The notes under the pieces were generated by a model that was not told the origin of the DNA, searched no databases, and saw nothing but the letters and a program-made list of their open reading frames with translations. A program made the translations under genes and the position numbers. From the NCBI GenBank assembly GCA_023666335.1, contig JAMPCE010000012.1, positions 1 through 64,000 on the forward strand: a DNA stretch of 64,000 bases. The letters run 5' to 3'. Of this stretch, positions 43,001 through 51,152 are shown in pieces; within the stretch, counting starts at the first letter, position 1; each line of letters opens with the position of its first letter. The DNA comes from a bacterium. GTDB lineage: Bacteria > Bacillota > Clostridia > Lachnospirales > Lachnospiraceae.

Positions 43001-43020
43001 CATGGACGGAGGGCGGATAC

Positions 43021-43950
43021 GTGGATAGTGTAGATGTGATCATTCCCGTCTACAAGCCGGACAGCGGTTTTTTGATGTTGATGGAGAGACTGCGGGCGCA
43101 GACGGTTCCCGTGAATCAGATCATTCTGATGAACACGGAGCAGAAATATCTGGACAGACTGCTCTACGGTACTACACTGGAGAGGCAGGCTCATAATATA
43201 ACAGTAAAGCACCTTTCCAAGCGGGAGTTTGACCACGGGCGCACCAGAAATCAGGGCGTGAGGCTTTCGGAGGCAGCGGTTTTTTTGATGATGACGCAGG
43301 ATGCGGTCCCGGCGGACGAGTATCTGGTGGAGCGTCTTCTCACCCGGCTGCGGCAGGAAGACGCCGCCGTATCTTATGCCAGACAGCTTCCGACGAAAGA
43401 CAGCGGCGAGATCGAGCGGTATACCAGACAATTCAACTATCCGCCTGAGTCCTGTGTCAAGAGCAGTGAGGATCTTCCCAGGCTGGGGATCAAGACCTTT
43501 TTCTGCTCGAACGTCTGCGCGGCTTATGACAGGGAGACATTTGACAGGCTGGGCGGCTTTGTGAACCACACGATCTTTAACGAAGATATGCTCTATGCCG
43601 CGAAAGCGGTGGAGGCAGGGTGCCGGATCGCCTATGCGGCGGATGCCTGCGTGTATCATTCGCATAACTATACCCACAGGCAGCAGTTTCACCGCAATTT
43701 TGATCTGGGCGTCTCGCAGGCGGACCACCCGGAAGTGTTTGCAAAGTACCCTTCCGAGTCGGAGGGGATCCGCATGGTGAAAGGGCTGATCGCACACTTG
43801 CGGCAAAACGGGATGAAAAATAAAATACCACATGTTATTATACAGAGCGCGTTCAAATACGCAGGGTATCTTTGTGGAAAACATTACCGTTTACTGCCGA
43901 AGCGGCTGGCGGTGGCGATGTCATCGAATAAAGAATACTGGAATAATTAA
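43021..43950 (+). CDS. GT2 glycosyltransferase
   Basis: A 309-residue GT2 enzyme: VDVIIPVYKPDSGFLMLMER, ILMNTEQKY, the motif REFDHGRTRNQGV and LMMTQDAVPADEYLVE with its acidic pair, then FNEDMLYAAKAVEAGCRIAY. This order is typical of rhamnosyltransferases. The frame extends upstream into the terminator, so GTG 43021 behind GGAGGGCGGATAC is preferred. It follows the LCP terminator and precedes glmS by 21 bases, so it may be cotranscribed with glmS. Confidence 0.82.
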   Translation: MDSVDVIIPVYKPDSGFLMLMERLRAQTVPVNQIILMNTEQKYLDRLLYGTTLERQAHNITVKHLSKREFDHGRTRNQGVRLSEAAVFLMMTQDAVPADEYLVERLLTRLRQEDAAVSYARQLPTKDSGEIERYTRQFNYPPESCVKSSEDLPRLGIKTFFCSNVCAAYDRETFDRLGGFVNHTIFNEDMLYAAKAVEAGCRIAYAADACVYHSHNYTHRQQFHRNFDLGVSQADHPEVFAKYPSESEGIRMVKGLIAHLRQNGMKNKIPHVIIQSAFKYAGYLCGKHYRLLPKRLAVAMSSNKEYWNN

Positions 43951-43971
43951 AGCAGGAGGGATTATTAGTCT

Positions 43972-45801
43972 ATGTGCGGAATCGTAGGATATATCGGAAC
44001 GAAGCAGGCGGCGCCCATCATTCTGGACGGTCTGGCGAAATTGGAGTACCGCGGATACGACTCGGCGGGCATGGCGGTCTATGACGGCAAAGAAAAGATC
44101 AATATCACGAAATCGGTGGGCAGGCTGAAAGTTTTGGAGAATATGACGCACGGCGGCGAGAATATGCCGGGTTTCTGCGGCGTCGGCCACACGCGCTGGG
44201 CGACCCACGGCGCGCCAAGCGATACGAATGCGCACCCGCATTTTAACGAGGCGGAGACGATCGCGGTGGTACATAACGGTATCATCGAAAATTACTTACA
44301 GCTTCGCAAGATGCTGACTGAGCGCGGTTATCATTTTGTGTCGGAGACGGACACGGAGGTTCTGGCGCATCTTTTGGACTACTATTATAAAGGAAATCCG
44401 CTGGAGGCTGTGACCAAGGTGCTCCACCGGGTAGAAGGTTCCTACGCGCTGGGGATCCTCTTTGCGGACTGCCCCGATCAGATCTTTGCGGCCAGAAAGG
44501 ATTCGCCCCTGATCGTGGGACAGAATGAGGAGGGATGCTTTATCGCCTCGGATGTGCCTGCGATTTTAAAATACACCCGAAAAGTCTACTATGTGGACAA
44601 TCAGGAAGTCGTGCGCCTGCGCGCGGATCATATGCACTTTTATACGGTGGACGAGGAGGAGATACAAAAAGACCCCGTCACCATCGAGTGGGATGCGAGC
44701 GCGGCGGAGAAAGCGGGCTACGAGCATTTCATGTTAAAGGAGATGTACGAGCAGCCAAAGACTGTGACTGACACGCTTTTGCCCCGCATCAAGGACAATG
44801 ATATCGTGATCGAAGAACTCGGTATGGACGACGAAGCGATGCGGGCGGTGAAAAAGATTCATATCGTGGCGTGCGGTTCGGCGTACCATGCGGGCGTCAC
44901 GGGAAAGTATGTGATCGAGGGTCTTGCCCGGATCCCCGTGGAGGTGGATCTGGCTTCCGAGTTCCGCTATCGCGATCCCATTTTGGAGGAAGGCGCCATG
45001 GTGGTGGTGATCAGTCAGTCCGGTGAGACGGCGGATACGCTGGCGGCGCTGCGGGAATCGAAGGCGAGAGGGTTCAAGGTCCTCGGCATCGTCAACGTCG
45101 TGGGAAGTTCGATCGCCAGAGAGGCGGACAATGTGATGTACACATGGGCGGGACCGGAGATCGCGGTGGCGACGACCAAGGCATACACGGCGCAGTTGAT
45201 CGCGCTCTATCTGCTTGCCATCAAGTTTGGCAGAGTGCGGGGCGAGATCGACGATATGACATTCGTGTCACTTTTGGGCGATCTGCGCTGCCTCCCCGAT
45301 CAGATCGAGCTTCTCTTAAATAATAAGAACAAGATCCAGAGATTCGCCAACCGTTACATCGGCGCAAAGGATGTCTTCTTCATTGGCAGGGGCATCGACT
45401 ACGCGATCTCGTTAGAGGGGTCCCTCAAATTAAAGGAGATCTCCTATATCCATTCCGAAGCCTATGCGGCGGGTGAACTCAAGCACGGCACCATCTCCCT
45501 GATCGAGGAGGGAACGCTTGTGGCGGCGGTGTCCACCCAGCCCGCGCTCTATGCGAAGACCATCAGCAATATGGTGGAAGTCAAGGCAAGAGGCGCCTTT
45601 GTGCTGGCGGTGACCTGTGAGGAGAATAAAGAGATCGAGAAGGCGGCGGATTATGTGATCTATATTCCGGAAACGAACCCTTATTTTGCCAATTCGCTTG
45701 CCATCATTCCCTTGCAGTTGTTCGGCTACTATGTTTCGGTCGGAAAAGGCTGCGATGTGGATAAGCCGAGAAATCTGGCAAAATCCGTGACGGTCGAATA
45801 A
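43972..45801 (+). CDS. glmS: Glutamine-fructose-6-phosphate aminotransferase (isomerizing)
   Basis: A 609-residue enzyme making glucosamine-6-phosphate for peptidoglycan and other glycans. The N-terminal MCGIVGYIG exposes the catalytic Cys of the glutaminase domain, with THGAPSDTNAHPH following. Two SIS domains hold ACGSAYHAG and SQSGETADTLAAL, and the C-terminus DKPRNLAKSVTVE is the family ending. Length is normal. No glmS ribozyme was recognised upstream: only 21 bases separate it from the preceding gene. One palindrome copy lies at 45257-45270. Confidence 0.96.
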   Translation: MCGIVGYIGTKQAAPIILDGLAKLEYRGYDSAGMAVYDGKEKINITKSVGRLKVLENMTHGGENMPGFCGVGHTRWATHGAPSDTNAHPHFNEAETIAVVHNGIIENYLQLRKMLTERGYHFVSETDTEVLAHLLDYYYKGNPLEAVTKVLHRVEGSYALGILFADCPDQIFAARKDSPLIVGQNEEGCFIASDVPAILKYTRKVYYVDNQEVVRLRADHMHFYTVDEEEIQKDPVTIEWDASAAEKAGYEHFMLKEMYEQPKTVTDTLLPRIKDNDIVIEELGMDDEAMRAVKKIHIVACGSAYHAGVTGKYVIEGLARIPVEVDLASEFRYRDPILEEGAMVVVISQSGETADTLAALRESKARGFKVLGIVNVVGSSIAREADNVMYTWAGPEIAVATTKAYTAQLIALYLLAIKFGRVRGEIDDMTFVSLLGDLRCLPDQIELLLNNKNKIQRFANRYIGAKDVFFIGRGIDYAISLEGSLKLKEISYIHSEAYAAGELKHGTISLIEEGTLVAAVSTQPALYAKTISNMVEVKARGAFVLAVTCEENKEIEKAADYVIYIPETNPYFANSLAIIPLQLFGYYVSVGKGCDVDKPRNLAKSVTVE

Positions 45802-45946
45802 AAAACACAATTTCTATAAAAAATGAACACAAAATAGACACAATTCGCCGCTATACTGAGTGCATGATCAGGAAACAGAGATGGCGTAAAGATGTCTGCC
45901 TGTATAGCTTTGTATCATTGCACAGTATGAAAGGAGCGAATGAATC

Positions 45947-47608
45947 ATGTACGACAACAATAACTATCCAAACGATTATACGAATCATACGGGTTCCGGA
46001 GCAAATGATCCGCAGATCGGCTCGGAGTCTGTTCAGGGCGGGAATGCTTACAGTCCCTATCAGAATACGCAGAGTACAGGACAGAGCTATACCAGCCGGG
46101 GTACGGAACAGAGCGCATACGGCGCACAGAGCAGTTATGGCAGCCGGAATGCCGAGCAGAACAGCTACGGCAGTCTGAGCGGTTATGACAGCCGCGGCGC
46201 CGAGCAGAGAAGCTACAGCAGTTATAACAGCCGGAGCGCGGCGCAGGGAAGCAGCGCGGGGACATACCACTACGGAAATGTGTATCCGAACAGCTACGCG
46301 CAGACCGTACAGAAGCCGGAGAAGAAGAAAAAAGCAAAAACAGGCGGCGGTTATTTTAAGAAAGCGCTCGCTGCGGTGTCGCTGGGACTGTTCTTCGGCG
46401 TTTTTGCGGGGCTGGGGCTTTATGCGGTAGATTACGCGACAGGGATACTCGGCGGTAAGGACGAAAAAGCGGCGGAAGCCGAAGCGCCCACGGAGAGCAA
46501 AGATTCCGCGGCGGCTGCATTATTGGACGAGGAGACGACAAAACAGCCGGTGATCGAGGGCGACCTCATCAAACAGTCGGACGCCGCAACGACGGTAGTG
46601 ACAGATGTGACCGAAGTGGTCAAGAAAGTGATGCCTTCCATCGTGGCGGTGAACAATCACTATACGGAGACCATGTCCTGGTTCGGACAGTCTATGGACA
46701 GCGAGGCGGACGCCAGCGGTTCCGGCATTATCGTCGGATTGAACGATGCGGAACTTCTGATCGTATCAAACTACCATGTGGTGGCGGACACCGATAAACT
46801 GACGGTGCAGTTCAATGAGGGCAGCGAGGCGGAGGCCTTTATCAAAGGGCAGGATTCCAAGATGGATCTGGCGGTGATCGCGGTGCCGGTGACAGAACTG
46901 TCAGATGCGACTCTGGAGGCGATCGAAGTGGCTACGCTGGGCAATTCCGACGAGCTGGAAGTCGGCGAGCCGGCGATTGCCATCGGCAACTCTCTCGGCT
47001 ACGGTCAGTCCGTTACCACGGGCGTGATCAGCGCACTCGACAGGAGCATCGACCTGTCTGCCAACGCTTACGGCGGTGACAGCGTGGAGGGCACCTTTAT
47101 CCAGACAGATGCGGCTATCAATCCAGGCAACTCCGGCGGCGCGCTCTTAAATATCAAAGGCGAAGTGATCGGCATCAATTCCAACAAGATCGGCGGCAGC
47201 GCCGTGGAGGGCATGGGCTATGCGATCCCCATTTCGGCGGCAAGCCCCATCATCGCGGAACTGATGCTGCGGGAGACCAGAAGCAAGGTCGCGGAGGAGG
47301 AACGGGGGTATCTCGGTATTTCCGGCATCAGCGTCACGCAGGAGGTCTCGCAGGCATACGGTATGCCCGAGGGCGTCTATATCGCGCAGGTCTATGAGGG
47401 CACGGCGGCAGCGGCAGCAGGCTTGAAGCAGGGCGACATCATCACGGTGTTTGGCGGCGACAAGATCGCTTCTATGGAGGAGCTGCAAAAAGAACTGGAG
47501 TTCTATGCAAAGGGCGATACCGTGGAAGTCAAGGTCATGACGATGACCGTGGCAGGGTATGAGGAGGTCACACGGCAGTTGACCTTAGGCAATAAAGTGA
47601 CGGAGTAA
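45947..47608 (+). CDS. HtrA/DegP-like serine protease with PDZ domain
   Basis: A 553-residue membrane-anchored S1C protease for envelope quality control. The first 120 residues are Tyr/Ser/Asn/Gln-rich with repeated SYGS and SRNAEQ-type pieces. Next are a basic stretch (PEKKKKAKTGG), one helix (about residues 143-165), the protease domain with H277 (SNYHVVAD), D307 (KMDLAVIAV) and S396 (PGNSGGALL), and a PDZ domain near the C-terminus. The 145-base gap upstream has no clear promoter that I can defend. One palindrome copy lies at 46890-46903. Confidence 0.93.
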   Translation: MYDNNNYPNDYTNHTGSGANDPQIGSESVQGGNAYSPYQNTQSTGQSYTSRGTEQSAYGAQSSYGSRNAEQNSYGSLSGYDSRGAEQRSYSSYNSRSAAQGSSAGTYHYGNVYPNSYAQTVQKPEKKKKAKTGGGYFKKALAAVSLGLFFGVFAGLGLYAVDYATGILGGKDEKAAEAEAPTESKDSAAAALLDEETTKQPVIEGDLIKQSDAATTVVTDVTEVVKKVMPSIVAVNNHYTETMSWFGQSMDSEADASGSGIIVGLNDAELLIVSNYHVVADTDKLTVQFNEGSEAEAFIKGQDSKMDLAVIAVPVTELSDATLEAIEVATLGNSDELEVGEPAIAIGNSLGYGQSVTTGVISALDRSIDLSANAYGGDSVEGTFIQTDAAINPGNSGGALLNIKGEVIGINSNKIGGSAVEGMGYAIPISAASPIIAELMLRETRSKVAEEERGYLGISGISVTQEVSQAYGMPEGVYIAQVYEGTAAAAAGLKQGDIITVFGGDKIASMEELQKELEFYAKGDTVEVKVMTMTVAGYEEVTRQLTLGNKVTE

Positions 47609-47632
47609 ATAGCGGAAATGTGATAGAACAAT

Positions 47633-47675
47633 ATCCCCGGCAGTACGGTATCGTAAGGATACGGCTGCCGGGGAT
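47633..47675. terminator. Terminator-like hairpin after the HtrA gene
   Basis: Perfect 9-bp arms CCCCGGCAG (47635-47643) and CTGCCGGGG (47665-47673) with an inner TATC/GATA pair. There is no T-run on either side, so it may be a processing or 3' stability element. Confidence 0.5.
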
Positions 47676-47858
47676 TGAGGTATTATAACAGGGGTATCAA
47701 CTTCCGGGGAGGGGGGTGTAAAGTGACAATCAAATACACAAAGAAAGTATAGAATTATATATAATTATGAGTATGGTCAAAACGGAGAAATTAAGGTATT
47801 ATATATTATGCATATAGATACAAGGGGAGATATCTATAAATAGAAAGGAAGTGCCTAT

Positions 47859-48071
47859 ATGAGTGGAACAGTAAAAGAAGCGGTAAATCTTATGGAAGTG
47901 TTGCCGGAAAGCGATCAGAACTTTGCACTCGAGTTTATAAAGAAACTGGTTCTTGCATGGGATCCGGATTATACGAAAGTTACATTGGCAGAGAAAGAGG
48001 CGATAGAGGAAGCGGAAAAAGATATTTCAGAAAATAAGATGATTTCCCATGATGCAATAAATTGGGATTAA
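47859..48071 (+). CDS. Small acidic antitoxin-like protein without an adjacent toxin
   Basis: A 70-residue acidic protein with predicted helices and the ending EKDISENKMISHDAINWD, resembling short antitoxin-like proteins of Clostridia that normally precede RelE-type toxins. The start has AAAGGAAGTG upstream. No toxin gene follows: the next gene, 75 bases on, is a ClpX-like ATPase. It may be an orphan antitoxin or a regulator. Family assignment is tentative. The 47.6-47.86 kb gap upstream is AT-rich and probably holds its promoter. Confidence 0.6.
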   Translation: MSGTVKEAVNLMEVLPESDQNFALEFIKKLVLAWDPDYTKVTLAEKEAIEEAEKDISENKMISHDAINWD

Positions 48072-48145
48072 CCCTCTTTTGTTATATATGTAAGAATCCC
48101 CGATAGACCAATATCTGCGGGCGAGACGGAGGAATAATAGATAGT

Positions 48146-49627
48146 ATGGACGATAGACATGACGACACCGAATTAGAGAAGCAGGAGAGCGCGGAGGCGG
48201 GTGAGACGGAGGAGAAAAAGGACGACTCTTCCGGCGATTATGAGGATGTCTGCTTTATCTGCCGCAGGCCGGAGAGCAAGGCGGGAAAGATGTTCCGTCT
48301 GCCGAACCATATCTGCGTCTGCGACGACTGTATGCACAAGACGATGGATACGGTCGCCCAGTTCGATTACCAGGGGCTTTTGAACAATCCGAATATGAGC
48401 GACTTAAATTCCGGCAAGGGATTTCCGAACATCAGTTTCGTGAATCTGGCGGACTTAAGAGGCGACGGCGGAATCCCCAACAAGCAGAAGCCGAAGAAAA
48501 AGAAGAAAGAGGCTTCCGCGGAGATTGACATTCGCGATATCATGCCGCCCCACAAGATCAAACAGAAGCTGGATGAGTATGTCGTGGGGCAGGAGCAGGC
48601 AAAAAAAGTGATGTCCGTTGCGGTCTACAACCACTATAAGAGAGTGGCGACCGGCACGATGGACGAGATCGAGATCGAAAAGTCCAATATGCTGATGATC
48701 GGTCCGACCGGCTGCGGCAAGACCTATCTGGTCAAGACATTGGCGAAACTTCTGGATGTGCCGCTTGCCATTGCGGACGCCACATCGCTGACAGAGGCAG
48801 GCTACATTGGGGACGATATCGAGAGCGTGGTTTCCAAACTGCTGGCAGCCGCGGACAATGATGTGGAGCGGGCGGAGCGCGGCATCATCTTTATTGACGA
48901 GATCGATAAGATCGCCAAGAAGCGGAACACCAATTCGCGGGATGTGAGCGGCGAGTCCGTGCAGCAGGGGATGCTAAAACTGTTGGAGGGCGCGGAGGTG
49001 GAGGTGCCCGTGGGCGCAAATTCCAAAAACGCTATGGTGCCCCTTGCGACGGTGAATACAAGAAACATCTTGTTTATCTGCGGCGGCGCTTTTCCGGATC
49101 TGGATGAGATCATCAAGCAGCGGCTCAAAAAGAAGACGTCCATCGGTTACAGCGCTGAACTCAAGGATAAGTATGATAAGGAAAAAAATATTTTGAGCAG
49201 GGTGACGGTGGAAGATATCAGAAAATTCGGGATGATTCCGGAGTTTATCGGTCGTCTGCCCGTCATTTTCACGCTGGAAGGCTTGAGTCGTGATATGATG
49301 GTGCAGATTTTAAGCGAACCGAGAAACGCCATTTTGAAGCAGTACCAGAAACTGCTGGAACTTGACGAGGTGGAACTGATCTTCGATCAGGGCGCGCTGG
49401 AGGCCATCGCCGATAAAGCGATGGAGAAAGAGACGGGGGCAAGAGCCCTGCGCGCCATCATCGAAGAATTTATGCTGGATATCATGTACGAAGTGCCGAA
49501 AGATGACAACATCGGTCGCGTGACCATCACCCGAGAGTATATTGAGGGAAACGGCGGACCGATCATCGACATCCGCAGCAGGAGCGCGGAACATCCGGAG
49601 CATTTGCGGGAGATACGGCAGTCATAG
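48146..49627 (+). CDS. ClpX-like AAA+ unfoldase, divergent paralogue
   Basis: A 493-residue protein, longer than typical ClpX (about 420). The N-terminal zinc domain CxxC-x19-CxxC (CFIC...CDDC, about residues 33-59) is preserved. Walker A is GPTGCGKT, Walker B GIIFIDEIDKI, and IPEFIGRLPV is the family sensor region. Differences from classical ClpX: pore loop GYIG instead of GYVG, ClpP-docking loop reading TSIGYSAEL (IGY instead of IGF) and a non-standard SRDVSGESVQQGMLKLLEG region. No clpP, tig or lon is adjacent. It is probably a second ClpX that may work without ClpP. Confidence 0.8.
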   Translation: MDDRHDDTELEKQESAEAGETEEKKDDSSGDYEDVCFICRRPESKAGKMFRLPNHICVCDDCMHKTMDTVAQFDYQGLLNNPNMSDLNSGKGFPNISFVNLADLRGDGGIPNKQKPKKKKKEASAEIDIRDIMPPHKIKQKLDEYVVGQEQAKKVMSVAVYNHYKRVATGTMDEIEIEKSNMLMIGPTGCGKTYLVKTLAKLLDVPLAIADATSLTEAGYIGDDIESVVSKLLAAADNDVERAERGIIFIDEIDKIAKKRNTNSRDVSGESVQQGMLKLLEGAEVEVPVGANSKNAMVPLATVNTRNILFICGGAFPDLDEIIKQRLKKKTSIGYSAELKDKYDKEKNILSRVTVEDIRKFGMIPEFIGRLPVIFTLEGLSRDMMVQILSEPRNAILKQYQKLLELDEVELIFDQGALEAIADKAMEKETGARALRAIIEEFMLDIMYEVPKDDNIGRVTITREYIEGNGGPIIDIRSRSAEHPEHLREIRQS

Positions 49628-49648
49628 AAACATAAAGTATACTAAATA

Positions 49649-49688
49649 GAAAGCGATTGGTGGAGAAATGGATGCGCCGATCGCTTTC
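49649..49688. terminator. Terminator-like hairpin after the ClpX-like gene
   Basis: Arms GAAAGCGATTGG (49649-49660) and CCGATCGCTTTC (49677-49688) pair with one wobble. There is no T-run on the plus strand. Confidence 0.5.
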
Positions 49689-49870
49689 CGGTACAAAGAA
49701 TAAATAAGAAATTGAGGAATGGCGGAAAACGAACTTTTTTCTGGACAAATCCCGTCACCTGTGCTATGGTTGTAATAACATATCTGGGGGTCTGAAATTC
49801 TGATATATCTGTATGACACATCATGGAACCGGAATCCCTTATATGAAAACAGAATAGGGGAGGAAGGCTG

Positions 49871-50851
49871 ATGGGGACAAAGGATGCGTATCAGTTTGAT
49901 TATCTGGATGATGACGGAAGGTTTGCAGACCAGATAAATGGTGCATTATTTAACGGCAGGCAGATTGTAAAGCCGGAGGAGTTGGAACCGGAGGATTCAC
50001 AGGCGGTAATCTTTGGCAGAGAGGGCGGAGCGGGAAATATTAAGACAATCGTAGATAAAGCCCGCATCTGGAAAGGGACAAAGCTGCATATCCTTGCAGT
50101 GGAGAATCAGAACTATGTGGACTATCGGATGGTTCTGCGGACCATGCTCTCAGAGAGCATCGGCTATCAGAAACAGTGGAAACGTAAGAAGCGCAGGCAT
50201 GAAGCAGACCGGGATTTGAAAGACAGGGACGAATTTCTCTCCGGTATGAAGAAGGACGAAAAGTATACACCGATTATAACGCTTGTCGTGTATTTTGGAA
50301 TGGATGGTACATGGGATGGAGCCAGATGCCTCTATGATCTGCTGGACATTGATGATGAATGGAAAGAATATGTAACAAATTACAAACTGAATCTGTACGA
50401 CTGCCACGAGCATGATACATTCGACGAATATAAGACAGGTCTGCGTCAGGTATTCGAGACAGTCAGGTATGCAAAGGATAAAGAGAAACTGCAAGAGATA
50501 ATGGAGGAAAACAGGGAAGCATATAGCAGAATCGACAGTGATACCAAAAATATGCTGGAAGTTGTGGCGAACATAAAGATATCCGAACGATGTAAAGTGA
50601 TGGAAGACGGGAAAGAGAGGTACGATATGTGTAATGTGTTTGAAGATATGAGGCAGGAAGGATACGAAGCGGGAATAGAAAAAGGAATAGAAAAAGGAAT
50701 AGAAAAAGGAATAGAAAAAGGAATACGCGCTTTGATCCAGACATGCGCGGAATTAGGCATTTCCGATGATGTGATCATCGAAAAATGTGCGGAAAAGTAC
50801 GAGATGACAAAGGAAGCCGCGGGCAGATATGTGAAAGAATGCTGTGCCTGA
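49871..50851 (+). CDS. Rpn/YhgA-like recombination-promoting nuclease
   Basis: A 326-residue protein resembling the Rpn family (PD-(D/E)xK nucleases once annotated as transposases). The N-terminal half has the core KLHILAVENQNYVDYRM with an ExQ-type catalytic strand, and KYTPIITLVVYFG, both characteristic. The C-terminal region has an (EKGI)n run encoded by a 12-bp repeat, then a helical tail. Family members cut DNA and can promote RecA-independent recombination; some variants act in phage defence. ATG 49871 follows GGGGAGGAAGGCTG. The gene is monocistronic, with a strong terminator downstream. Confidence 0.8.
   Translation: MGTKDAYQFDYLDDDGRFADQINGALFNGRQIVKPEELEPEDSQAVIFGREGGAGNIKTIVDKARIWKGTKLHILAVENQNYVDYRMVLRTMLSESIGYQKQWKRKKRRHEADRDLKDRDEFLSGMKKDEKYTPIITLVVYFGMDGTWDGARCLYDLLDIDDEWKEYVTNYKLNLYDCHEHDTFDEYKTGLRQVFETVRYAKDKEKLQEIMEENREAYSRIDSDTKNMLEVVANIKISERCKVMEDGKERYDMCNVFEDMRQEGYEAGIEKGIEKGIEKGIEKGIRALIQTCAELGISDDVIIEKCAEKYEMTKEAAGRYVKECCA
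50672..50719 (+). repeat. 12-bp perfect tandem repeat, four copies
   Basis: Four identical GGAATAGAAAAA units encode repeated GIEK-type residues in the Rpn-like protein. The 12-base period keeps the frame, so slippage would change length without truncation. Confidence 0.95.
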
Positions 50852-50919
50852 CGGGCGTGGAAATAGCAGAGTACAAGAGTCACCATTGTAAAGATGGTAT
50901 GATTACAGAAAAGCAGCAG

Positions 50920-50956
50920 ACGATCGGCGTGAGATACACGTCGGTCGTTTTGTTTT
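50920..50956 (+). terminator. Intrinsic terminator of the Rpn-like gene
   Basis: A 12-bp stem (50920-50931 with 50937-50948, two wobble pairs) and a 5-base loop are followed by TTTTGTTTT. The 301-bp gap 50852-51152 holds this terminator, then the amylase promoter and leader hairpin. Confidence 0.85.
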
Positions 50957-51004
50957 GGTAAATATGTATAAAAAAGGAGCAGATATTTTCTGCGGTTAGT
51001 CGGA

Positions 51005-51033
51005 TTGCCTATACCTCCCGATTGGTCTATAAT
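51005..51033 (+). promoter_or_regulatory. Predicted sigma-A promoter of the amylase gene
   Basis: TTGCCT and consensus TATAAT are separated by 17 bases. Transcription would start near 51040, directly before the G-tract hairpin. Confidence 0.65.
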
Positions 51034-51042
51034 GATTCTTAA

Positions 51043-51074
51043 GCAAAATATACTGGGGGGGGGGTATATTTTGC
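51043..51074 (+). promoter_or_regulatory. G-tract hairpin at the 5' end of the amylase mRNA
   Basis: Perfect 11-bp arms GCAAAATATAC (51043-51053) and GTATATTTTGC (51064-51074) enclose a loop of T plus nine G; the full homopolymer is ten G (51055-51064). It begins within about three bases of the predicted start site. It could stabilise the mRNA, affect initiation or vary in length. Confidence 0.75.
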
Positions 51075-51152
51075 GCCGTATAAAGGGGAAAATGTGGGGA
51101 TGCGTGGGCATTTCCCAAAACAGTTTACATAACACAAGAAGGAGGTAAAGAA

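Noticed and set aside
42976-43020. Upstream TTG start for the GT2 gene at 43 kb
   Set aside because: It would place the start inside the LCP terminator hairpin; GTG 43021 has a proper GGAGG site and matches the family N-terminus.
43951-43971. glmS ribozyme upstream of glmS
   Set aside because: Only 21 bases separate glmS from the previous gene and no ribozyme core is visible.
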